From JAAELZ01 sp047639475 (lineage in GTDB: Bacteria > Pseudomonadota > Gammaproteobacteria > Arenicellales > Poriferihabitantaceae), in assembly GCA_047639475.1 (NCBI GenBank), contig JBLIOD010000006.1:1-64000 (forward strand): a stretch of 64,000 nucleotides of DNA, given 5' to 3'. The position numbers were made by a program, and so were the translations under genes. Below the pieces are notes generated by a model that worked only from the letters and a program-made list of their open reading frames with translations, was not told the origin of the DNA and made no database searches. Of this stretch, positions 43,853 through 53,211 are shown in pieces (within the stretch, counting starts at the first letter, position 1; each line of letters starts with the position of its first letter).

Positions 43853-46352
43853 GTCTACTGTTCTTCGTTTTTTTAGGTGTGGCTAGACCGGTCTTGGCTT
43901 TGCCTCTTATCTTGAGTTTATGCTTCTTCTTCGGTGTCTCGTTTGAGTCCTCGTTGGGGCTTGTCTTACTATCACCCTTCGGTTTTCCCTTGCTCTTGCT
44001 GTCACCCTTATTCTTACTTCTGTTTTTTCCCCAAGGGCTTTTATCGTCTTTGCTTTCAGTCGTTTTATCGCCACGGTTTTTAGCACTGCCACTGCTTTTG
44101 TTGTGAGACTTCTTAGGTCGTCGACCATCACGTCGACCTAAAGCCCCCCCCTCTTCGCCGGCCAGTGCAAAATCGATTTTACCTGATTGCGGATCAGCAC
44201 TGACAACCTTGACCGACAATTTGTCGCCTAAGCGAAAGCGTTTTCCTGTTCGCTCCCCTGTCATTTGGAAACGATTCGGATCAAAGTGAAAATAGTCGCT
44301 TCCGAGTTGGGTAACGTGAATCAATCCATCCACAAATACTTTATCAAGCTGGACGAATAGACCAAACTCTTTAACGCCACTAATTTTACCGCTGAACTCT
44401 TCGCCAATATAGGCTTGCATGAACTCGGCTTTAAGCCAGTCAGACACGTCCCGCGTAGCTTCATCAGCTCGTCGCTCAGTACGTGAGCAATGCTCACCCA
44501 TCTGGCTTAAGCTTTTGCCTTTGGGACCAAAGTGCTCCGTGGCGCCTTGGTTTAATACACTGCGAATTAAGCGGTGTACAATTAAATCAGGATAGCGACG
44601 TATTGGTGAGGTAAAGTGCGTGTATTGCGGATAGTTAAGGGCAAAATGTCCCGCGCTCTCTGAGCCGTAAACAGCTTGTTTAAAACTACGCAATAACACC
44701 ACCTGAATTAATGGCGCTAAGTCAGCTTGCCCTTCTATGGCCTTTAATACTTCAGCGTAATGTTCTGCGCCTGGTTCGTCACCGCCATTTAGCTGAATAC
44801 CGAAGCCACTTAGAAACGCCCGTAAGTCGGTTAACGCTTCTTCATCTGGCCCTTCGTGGTTACGGTAAATGCCCGCCTTGCAGTTTTTATCAATAAATTT
44901 GGCCGCACAAACATTCGCCGCCAACATGCATTCTTCAATAATGCGGTGTGCTGGATTGCGGTCACGTTCTACGACCTTTTCAATTTTCTGATCTTCGTTA
45001 AATACAAACAAAGGCTCTGGAAAATCAAAATCAATGGTCCCGCGAGTTTGCCTCTGCCCTTGCATAGTCTCGTAAAACGCATATAGCTGATCTAACGACT
45101 TGCATAAGTCTCCACGCTTTTCGCGAGCTTGTTCATCTCTCTCTACTACTATCTGTGACATTTCATCATAAGTCAGCCGACCATGAGAAAACATCACCGC
45201 GGGGTAGAATTGATATTGCTGCACTTCCCCTTCAGGTGAGTAATGAATATCGCAGACCATGCAATTTCGGTCTTCATCAGGCTTTAGTGAACAAATGCCG
45301 TTAGAGAGTGCCTCAGGCAACATCGGAATAACCCGGTTGGGGAAATATACTGAGTTACCGCGGTCATAGGCTTCTGTGTCCAGCGCCATACCGGGCTTGA
45401 TGTAATGGCTCACATCGGCGATAGCAACAATTAAGCGCCACCCCGATTTTGTTTTTTCTGCGAATACTGCATCGTCAAAGTCGCGCGCATCAGCACCGTC
45501 GATAGTGACTAATGGTAATTGCCGTATATCGGTGCGGGCCCCATTAGTGTTAACGTCGGCTTTAACACTCGTTAAGCTGACACCCATTTTTTCGAGTTCT
45601 TGCTCTATCACGTCACCAAACTTGTTTGGCAATTCATGCTTACGAATGGCAATGTCCGTTTCCATTCCTGGCTCAAATTCATTGCCCACCAACTCAATCA
45701 CTTCACCCACTACATGGCGATGTTCGATTGGGTGCTGTGTAATTTTAACAACCACCACTTCACCATTTTTGGCATTCAAGGTGGCATTGGCAGGGATCAC
45801 GATTTCCTGTGTTTCACGTACGTCATCTGGCTTGACGAAATGGGCACCTGCGTCTTTGTAATAGCGCCCAATGATTTCTTTATCCGGGTCAATAATGGCT
45901 TCGACTATGGCACCTTCTTTGCGGCCACGGCTGTCTATCCGCCTAACCACGGCCAGCACTTTGTCATTATGCAATACTTTCTGCATCTGACGGGGGTGTA
46001 GATATAAGTCGTCACTGCCATCGTCTGGGATGACAAACCCAAAGCCTTGTGCATGGCCCAATACGCGCCCTAACACCATGTCCATTTTTTCGGGTAGCGA
46101 AAGTCTGTCACGTCGGTCGCGCAGTAGCATCCCGCCTCCCGCCATGCGATTAAGGCGGCTTTCGAAGCCTGGGGTTTCTTCTTTACTAATTGAGAGGTCT
46201 TCGAATAGGTCATCAACTGCCATTGGGGCACCGTGATCACTCAAAGCTTTAATGATTAATGAGCGCGATGGCACGGGAACACCCGTCTTGTCTGCGCTGC
46301 GGTAATTGGCCTTATCAGGCTTAGATTGGTCTTGTTTGATTTTATTAGGCAA
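43836..46352 (-). CDS. rnr: Ribonuclease R
   Basis: A 3'-5' exoribonuclease that degrades structured RNA and defective tRNA and rRNA. The 838-residue protein has an N-terminal helix-turn-helix and cold-shock domains, the RNB catalytic domain with DARDFDDA at 288-295, and an S1 domain (about 650-735). It ends in a long Lys/Ser/Arg-rich tail (about 740-838) with many KxKG repeats. The start is TTG at 46350-46352, chosen because AAGGAGG stands seven bases upstream and no ATG is near. The tail is longer and more repetitive than in E. coli and should be disordered. Confidence 0.97.
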   Translation of the reverse strand: MPNKIKQDQSKPDKANYRSADKTGVPVPSRSLIIKALSDHGAPMAVDDLFEDLSISKEETPGFESRLNRMAGGGMLLRDRRDRLSLPEKMDMVLGRVLGHAQGFGFVIPDDGSDDLYLHPRQMQKVLHNDKVLAVVRRIDSRGRKEGAIVEAIIDPDKEIIGRYYKDAGAHFVKPDDVRETQEIVIPANATLNAKNGEVVVVKITQHPIEHRHVVGEVIELVGNEFEPGMETDIAIRKHELPNKFGDVIEQELEKMGVSLTSVKADVNTNGARTDIRQLPLVTIDGADARDFDDAVFAEKTKSGWRLIVAIADVSHYIKPGMALDTEAYDRGNSVYFPNRVIPMLPEALSNGICSLKPDEDRNCMVCDIHYSPEGEVQQYQFYPAVMFSHGRLTYDEMSQIVVERDEQAREKRGDLCKSLDQLYAFYETMQGQRQTRGTIDFDFPEPLFVFNEDQKIEKVVERDRNPAHRIIEECMLAANVCAAKFIDKNCKAGIYRNHEGPDEEALTDLRAFLSGFGIQLNGGDEPGAEHYAEVLKAIEGQADLAPLIQVVLLRSFKQAVYGSESAGHFALNYPQYTHFTSPIRRYPDLIVHRLIRSVLNQGATEHFGPKGKSLSQMGEHCSRTERRADEATRDVSDWLKAEFMQAYIGEEFSGKISGVKEFGLFVQLDKVFVDGLIHVTQLGSDYFHFDPNRFQMTGERTGKRFRLGDKLSVKVVSADPQSGKIDFALAGEEGGALGRRDGRRPKKSHNKSSGSAKNRGDKTTESKDDKSPWGKNRSKNKGDSKSKGKPKGDSKTSPNEDSNETPKKKHKLKIRGKAKTGLATPKKTKNSRRARKK

Positions 46353-46694
46353 AAACTGCCTCCTTGTTGTTGATTCGCTGCATGAATAGATCCCTATTAT
46401 GCGCTTAAATATTGATGCTTGCGAAGGGTTTAATTGGAGTAGATACGGGCTTTATTGGCCGACATATTGCGGTGCCGAGATGGCACATTGGGTAAACGCG
46501 CTAATTATAAAGGGTTAGCTGGAGACGCTTTGCGAAGATTTTTTGTCTTCCGCTAGAGGCTAACAATCACCTAGGAAATGTCCGTTTTCGGATTGTTCAC
46601 CCGATTATATGGGGTAGGACATCCAGATAACAAGTTATATGCAATGCACGAATACTTAACCGTTATCATTGCCAGTGAGCCTTACTGTGGATTA
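46353..46694. other. Gene-free stretch between rnr and the SPL-like gene
   Basis: 342 bases with no gene that I can support. Near 46504-46509 there is a TATAAT on the minus strand that could be an rnr -10 element. At 46474-46518 on the plus strand the sequence resembles the 5' half of a tRNA-Leu (GCCGAGATGG, then TTGGGTAAACGCGCTA) but lacks an anticodon stem-loop of proper size, a T arm and the 3' acceptor strand. Otherwise nothing seen. Confidence 0.4.
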
Positions 46695-47981
46695 CTAAAT
46701 CAGCAAGCCTTCCACTTTAACGCCGCCTGCTGCCAACTGTTTCTGGTAGTAACTGGTTTTCATGGCGATTTCTAATTCTTTATTGCTCGCATAATTGCGC
46801 CCGCCAAAAGATGGCTGCCATAAATGCTCGGGCTCCATGCATAAGTAAAAAAATACTTTATCGTGCCAAGGTGTTAAGGCTTGATGCAAGTGACTAAACA
46901 TATCTACTTTAATATCTTCCGGATAAGCGTACTTTCCCGCGACCTTATCGAGCGGCATTTGTAGAATTTTACTTTTGAAGCTACGTTTGCGAATAGTGCG
47001 CATGACGTCCTTGGTGTAAGTGAGCGTGCCCATCGAAATCATTGCCACCTGATTTGGTGTGAAACGGCGCGTCAAGCTTTCAGCAATTTGTGCATAGTCT
47101 TGCTTGAAATTGTCGTACCAGATCATTGGGTGGAAATGAAACCCGACCAAGTTACCCTTTGCCGCCATTTTCTCAGCGCAGGTAATACGGTCTTCTAATG
47201 AAGCACTTTGATGCTCTTCGTAGTCCACAATCACTTGCGGGTTAAGCGACCAAGTACTTAAAATATTTTTGGGCACATCGTTATCTAACAACCACTTAAT
47301 GTTTTTAGATTTGGTTTTAAATTCTAACAATACATTGGGATTGTCTCGGGCGAACTCGCATAAGGCTTCTAAGTTGCCATTATGATTGCCCCACATTAAT
47401 GAATCGGACGACTGACCAGTACCGATGTGATAAAGCTTGTTTGGTTCTAATTGAATGCCCTTTAACTTCTCAGCAAAGCCCGAATCAAAGCGTACCTCGT
47501 TTTCATGATAGAACGACTGGATAGAACAATAGCTGCAATCAAAGCCGCAACGCTCTACCGCATCCAAGGTAAGCAAATTACAGCAGCGGGTTTTCTCAGA
47601 AGCAACGGGGCAATAGCCCAAGCCCAGATTTGGTTTTTCAACACTGACCAAGTTTGGCTTAATTGCTTTGGGTTTATCTTGCGCGCCAAATTCGACGTAG
47701 GTTTTAGGCTGATTGGTGATTTGTTCGAAGGCCAGTCTTAATTTGGCGAAAGCCTGCTTTTTAGGTATCGCTTCACTCGGCCACAGCGTACTAATCGGCG
47801 CTTCTTTGAACATCTCCAGGTCATTGCTGATCTGACAAATTTCACGCAGTTCTTGCTGCGTGAAGCGATTTTCAGTTGCCGTGTCGCTTATGAATTTCTG
47901 AATGTCTTCAGGCAGTTTATGTAGCAAAGTTTGCGGCGCGATGGAGGCAAACTTTTCAGCGTAATTTTCGTGTTTTCCCAT
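46695..47981 (-). CDS. SPL-family radical SAM protein (spore photoproduct lyase-like)
   Basis: A 428-residue radical SAM protein with the iron-sulfur motif C145-xxx-C149-xx-C152 (CGFDCSYC) followed by SIQSFYHE. Nearby are extra cysteines (C124, C133, C134). The fold and TIM-barrel segments (YHIGTGQSSDSLMWG, LLEFKTKSKNIKWLL, FHFHPMIWYDN) match the SPL group that in Bacillus repairs spore photoproduct. This host shows no sign of sporulation, so the substrate is unknown; a DNA-photolesion repair role or another radical reaction is possible. It lies upstream of pyrF on the minus strand, separated by 11 bases, so it may share its transcript. Confidence 0.85.
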   Translation of the reverse strand: MGKHENYAEKFASIAPQTLLHKLPEDIQKFISDTATENRFTQQELREICQISNDLEMFKEAPISTLWPSEAIPKKQAFAKLRLAFEQITNQPKTYVEFGAQDKPKAIKPNLVSVEKPNLGLGYCPVASEKTRCCNLLTLDAVERCGFDCSYCSIQSFYHENEVRFDSGFAEKLKGIQLEPNKLYHIGTGQSSDSLMWGNHNGNLEALCEFARDNPNVLLEFKTKSKNIKWLLDNDVPKNILSTWSLNPQVIVDYEEHQSASLEDRITCAEKMAAKGNLVGFHFHPMIWYDNFKQDYAQIAESLTRRFTPNQVAMISMGTLTYTKDVMRTIRKRSFKSKILQMPLDKVAGKYAYPEDIKVDMFSHLHQALTPWHDKVFFYLCMEPEHLWQPSFGGRNYASNKELEIAMKTSYYQKQLAAGGVKVEGLLI

Positions 47982-47992
47982 AATGATAACCC

Positions 47993-48802
47993 TTATCGAT
48001 GCACGTTTATTTGGTCACGCATGGCTTTGGCTTCATTGGCCGCCGCTGCCGCAAAATCTTTTCCACTGCTGGCATAAATGATGCCGCGTGAAGAATTAAT
48101 CATTAAGCCCAACCCTTCACTGTCAACCCCGTGTTGCATCACCGCGGCCAGATCCCCACCTTGAGCACCGATACCCGGCACTAACAATGGCATGTCGCCG
48201 ACTAGTTCACGAATCTGTCCCAGTTCTTCAGGATAAGTGGCGCCAACCACCAACATCACTTGTTGGTCCTTGTTCCAATCAACCGCGCGTTTAGCCACGT
48301 GCCAAGCGAGGGGTTCGCCATCTGCTTGTAAACTTTGAAACTCACCGCTCCCCGAGTTGGACGTTCTACATAAAACCACCACGCCTTTGTCTTTATAGGC
48401 CAAGTAGGGTTCGATTGTATCGCCGCCCATATAGGGGTTCACCGTTAAGGCATCTGCGCCATAGCGACCAAATGCTTCTACCGCATACATATCGGCTGTG
48501 GCACCAATATCGCCGCGTTTGGCATCCAAAATAACCGGGATCGTGGGGTAATGCTGTTTGATATAAGCAATGGTTTTCTCAAGCTCACCTTCGGCGCCCA
48601 CGGCAGCGTAATAAGCAATTTGCGGTTTGAAGCAACAAGCGTATTCTGCGGTGGCATCTACTAACTGCTTATTGAATTCGAAAATGGCTGATCGCTCTTG
48701 ACCTAAGTGCACTGGCAAACGCTTTATGTCTGGGTCTAAGCCCACACAAACTAGGGAATTTTGTTGCTGCCATGCCGTCTTTAAGGAGTCAATAAATCTC
48801 AT
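47993..48802 (-). CDS. pyrF: Orotidine 5'-phosphate decarboxylase, type 2
   Basis: Decarboxylates OMP to UMP in pyrimidine synthesis. The 269-residue protein belongs to the longer type 2 form: catalytic Lys/Asp in VILDAKRGDIGATADMYA, the N-terminal LVCVGLDPDIKRLP, and PYMGGDTIEPYLA. Its ATG overlaps the truD stop by four bases (ATGA), so truD and pyrF are coupled. Confidence 0.95.
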   Translation of the reverse strand: MRFIDSLKTAWQQQNSLVCVGLDPDIKRLPVHLGQERSAIFEFNKQLVDATAEYACCFKPQIAYYAAVGAEGELEKTIAYIKQHYPTIPVILDAKRGDIGATADMYAVEAFGRYGADALTVNPYMGGDTIEPYLAYKDKGVVVLCRTSNSGSGEFQSLQADGEPLAWHVAKRAVDWNKDQQVMLVVGATYPEELGQIRELVGDMPLLVPGIGAQGGDLAAVMQHGVDSEGLGLMINSSRGIIYASSGKDFAAAAANEAKAMRDQINVHR

Positions 48803-49824
48803 GGCTCGAGTTTAACAACTTCGCGTAACAAAGACGTAGCAAATGCGCCTTTTGGGAGCGTGAAGTTTAGCGTAAGCGTACTATTTCCTTCCCAGTGATA
48901 CGCCAAGTCTTGCGCTATTAATCTAAGCGCTCGTCTGCTTTGTTTGAGACCTTGCTTACACAGGCCATCCGCAAGCAGCACATTTTGATCAATAACAGAT
49001 TGCTCCAGCGATGCAACCGCTCCGGTTGTAACCAACTCCCCTTTGCCCCACATTGCACCTGATGGATGAATATCCTGCTCTGCTAACCGCCTAATAATCT
49101 CACTGTCTATTTCCTCACAAAGGAAGTAACTATTCGAGCCAGCTAGACTCATGGCGTCCCCGACTAAAGCGGTATCCCAAGTACCTTGTGCAATACGCTG
49201 GGCAAGAATCAAGTTATACAGGTACGAACGGGCAGCCGATAAGTACATACTTCTGGCCGTGCGGTCCGGTTTTATCTGACCAGCAAACAACTTCAAGGCT
49301 TGCTCAACATTATGGCTATTGTTACCAAAACGTTGCGGGCCAAAGTAATTAGGCACCCCACTCAGAGCAATTTGATCAAGGACTTGGTTCAAGGTGGCCG
49401 TTTCGCCTAGAATTTTTCTGATAACCAGTTCAAACGAATTGCTTTTATGCGTGCCGCGCTTGAGTTTGGAATGGTGTTTTAGCGACTTCAGAACCCGCAG
49501 CTTTTGATTATCTAGACTAGCTAAATCGGTGGTTTCTGCTGAACCTGGCACACTAAACCACTGCTGGGTAATCGCGCGTTTATCCTTTAAGCCGCTATAC
49601 CCAATATCAGCTATTCTTACCGAAAAATATTGCGCCAGTTGCTGCGCGACGTTAACCGTATTGAGATCTTGCTTTTCTATATAGAGCCATAGGTGTGATC
49701 CTTCACCAGACGGTGTAAAACCCAAGTTTTCGACCACCTTGAAATCTTCGATAGCTTGACGTATCTCGCCTGTTACCTGAGGCTTGTGCAGGCTCACAAA
49801 TTGATTAAAGTTAATAACGTGCAT
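48799..49824 (-). CDS. truD: tRNA pseudouridine synthase D
   Basis: Forms pseudouridine-13 in tRNA-Glu. I start it at ATG 49822-49824; a TTG six codons upstream is an alternative but the added residues are not conserved. The 341-residue protein has FKVVENLGFTPSGEGSHLW (in part), the catalytic Asp in SGLKDKRAITQQWFSVPG, NYFGPQRFG, and the TruD-specific insert in the middle. Its stop overlaps pyrF. In E. coli truD is with surE and ispF; here it pairs with pyrF. Confidence 0.94.
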   Translation of the reverse strand: MHVINFNQFVSLHKPQVTGEIRQAIEDFKVVENLGFTPSGEGSHLWLYIEKQDLNTVNVAQQLAQYFSVRIADIGYSGLKDKRAITQQWFSVPGSAETTDLASLDNQKLRVLKSLKHHSKLKRGTHKSNSFELVIRKILGETATLNQVLDQIALSGVPNYFGPQRFGNNSHNVEQALKLFAGQIKPDRTARSMYLSAARSYLYNLILAQRIAQGTWDTALVGDAMSLAGSNSYFLCEEIDSEIIRRLAEQDIHPSGAMWGKGELVTTGAVASLEQSVIDQNVLLADGLCKQGLKQSRRALRLIAQDLAYHWEGNSTLTLNFTLPKGAFATSLLREVVKLEP

Positions 49825-49912
49825 TAGTTGAAGAATTAACAAGCTCAGTTGACGATAATTAGTTTACCATCGACTTAAGCAGAATAAGCATTTCACACTA
49901 ACTATTTCACTT

Positions 49913-50722
49913 ATGACATCTACTTCAATCATTATCGAACCCGAACAAGCCCAAGTGTTTATAGAAGATCACTCACCGATCATTGTTGACTTGTCTCAAG
50001 CCGAGAATTACCTACAAGCGCATATTCCCAATGCAATCAATCTTGATTACAGCTTGCTAACCCACGGCCATCCGCCTGCTCCTGGTAACCTTCCAGAACC
50101 AGTACGGTTACAGGCTTTGCTTGATGCACTCGGTATCGCCAAGGAAAACAAAATTTTAATTTACGACAGCGAAGGCATGGGGAAATCTAGCCGCTTTATC
50201 TGGGTACTAGACTGTGTTGGCTACAACGGCTATAAGATGATTAACGGCGGCTTACAGAGCTGGGCAAGTGAAGATTACGCACTGGATAGCGCGGTAACGC
50301 TGGCTGAAAGTGAAGAGCAAGCCGCCATCACAATTAATGCTCACCCTATCGCCACTAAAGAAGACGTGCTGGAGGCTATAGACGCTCCGGGCACAGTCAT
50401 TTTAGATGTTCGTACTGCAGCAGAATATTCAGGTCAGCGCGGTGGCTCAAGGTTTGGACATATACCCAGCTCAGTGAATTTGAATTGGCTAGATACAATG
50501 GACCCGAACAACAATCAAAAGATACTGCCTGCGCAGCAGTTGTTATCAATGTACGAAAAGATCGGTGTCACCCCAGATAAGCAAATAATTGCTCACTGTC
50601 AAACTCATCATCGTTCATCACATACCTACGTACTGCTTAAGCATTTAGGGTTTACGAATGTACGTGGTTACGGCGGCTCCTGGGCAGAATGGAGCGCAGA
50701 TATGAGTTTACCGATAGTATAA
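49913..50722 (+). CDS. Two-domain rhodanese (thiosulfate/mercaptopyruvate sulfurtransferase)
   Basis: Moves sulfane sulfur to a thiol acceptor. The 269 residues form two rhodanese domains. The N-terminal one (about 8-115) lacks an active-site Cys (the loop is YDSEGMGKSS). The C-terminal one has catalytic Cys229 in HCQTHHRS, which differs from the CRxGxT loop of SseA-type mercaptopyruvate enzymes, so thiosulfate or another donor is more likely. No signal peptide. It is divergent from truD and upstream of a CBS-domain gene; in a sox-containing genome it may feed TusA. Confidence 0.9.
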   Translation: MTSTSIIIEPEQAQVFIEDHSPIIVDLSQAENYLQAHIPNAINLDYSLLTHGHPPAPGNLPEPVRLQALLDALGIAKENKILIYDSEGMGKSSRFIWVLDCVGYNGYKMINGGLQSWASEDYALDSAVTLAESEEQAAITINAHPIATKEDVLEAIDAPGTVILDVRTAAEYSGQRGGSRFGHIPSSVNLNWLDTMDPNNNQKILPAQQLLSMYEKIGVTPDKQIIAHCQTHHRSSHTYVLLKHLGFTNVRGYGGSWAEWSADMSLPIV

Positions 50723-50858
50723 AATAGGTTTATAAGGGTAAATACCACCCAAAATCCATCTGTTGTATACTAACTAAAAGCAGTCAGCGCATATCTCACA
50801 ATGGTGCCTTAACGCTAGTGGGGCGTGCTAATTTTTGTAACAACAGAGGAAGACAGCC

Positions 50859-51287
50859 ATGCGAGTAGTAAAAGATATTTTGACGATTAAAGGCGGCGAC
50901 GTTAAAACGGTTGACGAAAGCGACACGGTTTACAGCGCAGCAGAAGCAATGGAAAGCAATGGAATCGGTGCATTAGTCGTCACAAAGAACGGCACCTTAA
51001 CCGGCATAGTTTCTGAGCGAGATTGCGTTTGCAAACTTACTTTATTGCGTAAATCAGCGGATGATACACTCGTATCTGACATCATGACACGGAAAGTACT
51101 GGTGGTGAAAGAAGGCACCCCGATAAACGAGTGTATGGCCTTAATGTCCGCAAAACACTTACGTCATCTACCCGTAATGCAAGGCAAAGTGCTGAAGGGC
51201 ATTATTTCGATCGGTGACGTGGTGAAGGAAGTGATACGCCAACAAGATTTAGAGATACAACAGCTTCAAGGCTATATTTATTCTTGA
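50859..51287 (+). CDS. CBS-domain protein
   Basis: A 142-residue protein made of two CBS domains (about 7-65 and 75-135), with motifs GIGALVVTKNGTLTGIVSERD (in part) and HLRHLPVMQGKVLKGIISIGDVV (in part). Such stand-alone pairs bind AMP, ATP or SAM and regulate partners. The strong ribosome site GAGGAAGA precedes the ATG. Partner is not evident; the SLC13 permease is convergent. It is not clearly in an operon with the rhodanese (136-base gap). Confidence 0.9.
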   Translation: MRVVKDILTIKGGDVKTVDESDTVYSAAEAMESNGIGALVVTKNGTLTGIVSERDCVCKLTLLRKSADDTLVSDIMTRKVLVVKEGTPINECMALMSAKHLRHLPVMQGKVLKGIISIGDVVKEVIRQQDLEIQQLQGYIYS

Positions 51288-51318
51288 TTCTAGGCTTCTG
51301 CCGAACAACGGCGAACAA

Positions 51319-53097
51319 CTACACCCAAACCCACATGATCATCGGCACACTAACGGCGATGATAACAAAATCTAACGGCAGGCCCATTCGCCAATAGTCG
51401 CCGAAGTTATAGCCACCCGGCCCTAAAACCAAGGTGTTAGACTGATGGCCGATTGGGGTCAAGTACGGTGATGCAGCGCCAATAGCCACCGCCATCAAAA
51501 AAGGGTCCGCGGAAAGCCCCAAACCCGCAGCCATGCTAAAGGCAACGGGCGCCATTAACACCGCAGTGGGTGTGTTGTGAATCACGTCCGACATAATCAT
51601 GGTGGCGGCTATCAACAAGGCTAACAAGCTCCAAAGTGGTATGTCCGATGCGACACCCAGAATACCGTTGGCAATTAAATCTGTGCCACCAGTTGTTTGC
51701 AAAGCTTCACCAATGGGAATTAGAAAACCCAAAAGAACGATAATGGGCCATTCCACGCTTTGATAAGCTTCTCGTAACGAAACCAAACGCGAAAAGACCA
51801 ACGCCCCCACCACGGTTACAAAGGCAATGTGAACGGGTATCCAGTTCATTGCTGAAGCAAAGATACCCAGAGCGAAAAATAGCGGCGTCAATAAAGCTCC
51901 GCGGCGTTGGGTTATTTCGAATCCTCTGTTTTTTAGCGCTAAGCAGCCTAAAGACTTGCACAGCCGTTGCAATGCAGGCGTCTCACCTTGCAGTAACAAC
52001 AAATCACCCGTTCTAAATTTTATAACCTTTAAGAGTGCGCTAGAAGGTCTATTTTCACGTGCCACCCCAAGTAGGTTTACACCGTATTCCTCGTGCATGT
52101 TAACGCCACGCATTGATATTCCTTCTATCATGGAATCAGGCATAACAACGGCTTCGATTACTCTAATGTCGGGAGACTTAAGCCATTCGGGATCAAAAAT
52201 TTCGGATCCAGCCTCTACTAAACCCACATTCTCGAACAAAGGTTGTAAGGCTTCACTCTCTCCTTCTACTATTAAAATATCCTCAGTATAGAGTTGCTCG
52301 ATTGTGTGTGGCGCCAACCTCCTTCGAGCCTGTCTCACAATTGCCATCACCGACACTTCCTGTTCGCACAATTTCTCCAGATCACCTACCGTCTTTCCGA
52401 TTAAAGCTGATTCTGACGGAATCCGAAGCTCCGTCACATATCTAGAAATGTGGAATTGATGCGGATTGTCTTCGTCAGACAGATTAATGCGATTAGGCAA
52501 CAACCGCCAACCAATAGTGATTATAAACAATATACCGCAAATCGCTACTGGCAAGCCTACTGGTGTGAAGTCAAACATACCAAATGGCTCGCCGCTATTA
52601 TTGGCTCTAAACGTGGCTATGACTATATTTGGAGGAGTGCCGATCATAGTGACCAAGCCGCCTAACAAACTGGCAAATGATAAAGGCATTAACAAGGTAG
52701 ATGCTGGTCTGCCCGCTTTTCGGGCATCGCGCATGGTAATGGGCATCATTAAGGCCAGCGCGCCAATATTGTTCATAAAGGCTGATAGAAATGCCGTAAT
52801 TCCGCAATTCGCCAGCATTTGAGTGAACATTTTGCCTCGAAACAAAGCCAGGTATTTAAGAAAGAGTTCTACCACTCCGCAAGACTGCAAGGCCTTGCTT
52901 ATCACCAACACACAAGCAACAGTGAAAACGGCTGGATGAGCAAAGCCTTCAAAAGCATGGTCAGTCGGTACAACACCAGTGTAAACACCCGCGATCAGGG
53001 CAAAACCTGCCACTACATCGTAACGCCAATAATTAACCACGAATAAAACCATGGCAATTAACAAAATGGCAAAAACGCTAATTTGATCAAGCGTCAT
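51319..53097 (-). CDS. SLC13-family anion permease with two RCK-C domains
   Basis: A 592-residue membrane transporter of the CitM/DASS-ArsB superfamily. About twelve hydrophobic segments are split by a central soluble insert (about 210-375) with two TrkA-C (RCK_C) domains, marked by LRIPSESALIGKTVGDL and VVMPDSMIEGISMRG. The hairpin motifs SALMNNIGALALMMP-type (FMNNIGALALMMP) and SDVIHNTPTAVLMAPVA are family marks. The substrate cannot be read; sulfate, dicarboxylates and other anions are known for the group. With sox genes nearby, sulfate export is a speculation. Confidence 0.85.
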   Translation of the reverse strand: MTLDQISVFAILLIAMVLFVVNYWRYDVVAGFALIAGVYTGVVPTDHAFEGFAHPAVFTVACVLVISKALQSCGVVELFLKYLALFRGKMFTQMLANCGITAFLSAFMNNIGALALMMPITMRDARKAGRPASTLLMPLSFASLLGGLVTMIGTPPNIVIATFRANNSGEPFGMFDFTPVGLPVAICGILFIITIGWRLLPNRINLSDEDNPHQFHISRYVTELRIPSESALIGKTVGDLEKLCEQEVSVMAIVRQARRRLAPHTIEQLYTEDILIVEGESEALQPLFENVGLVEAGSEIFDPEWLKSPDIRVIEAVVMPDSMIEGISMRGVNMHEEYGVNLLGVARENRPSSALLKVIKFRTGDLLLLQGETPALQRLCKSLGCLALKNRGFEITQRRGALLTPLFFALGIFASAMNWIPVHIAFVTVVGALVFSRLVSLREAYQSVEWPIIVLLGFLIPIGEALQTTGGTDLIANGILGVASDIPLWSLLALLIAATMIMSDVIHNTPTAVLMAPVAFSMAAGLGLSADPFLMAVAIGAASPYLTPIGHQSNTLVLGPGGYNFGDYWRMGLPLDFVIIAVSVPMIMWVWV

Positions 53098-53211
53098 AGT
53101 TTAGATTTACCTGCACATAAATAAGTTTTATATTGTTACTCGATAAGGCTTTGCGGTCAAGATTCAAATTCAAAAATCACGCTTCGGTTCGCCGTTGGCG
53201 TAAATTGAAAG

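Noticed and set aside
43807..44106. Plus-strand open frame of 99 residues rich in Leu and Phe, looking like a membrane protein
   Set aside because: It is the antisense of the Lys/Ser-rich tail of rnr, whose codons read on the other strand as Leu and Phe. No ribosome site or family match.
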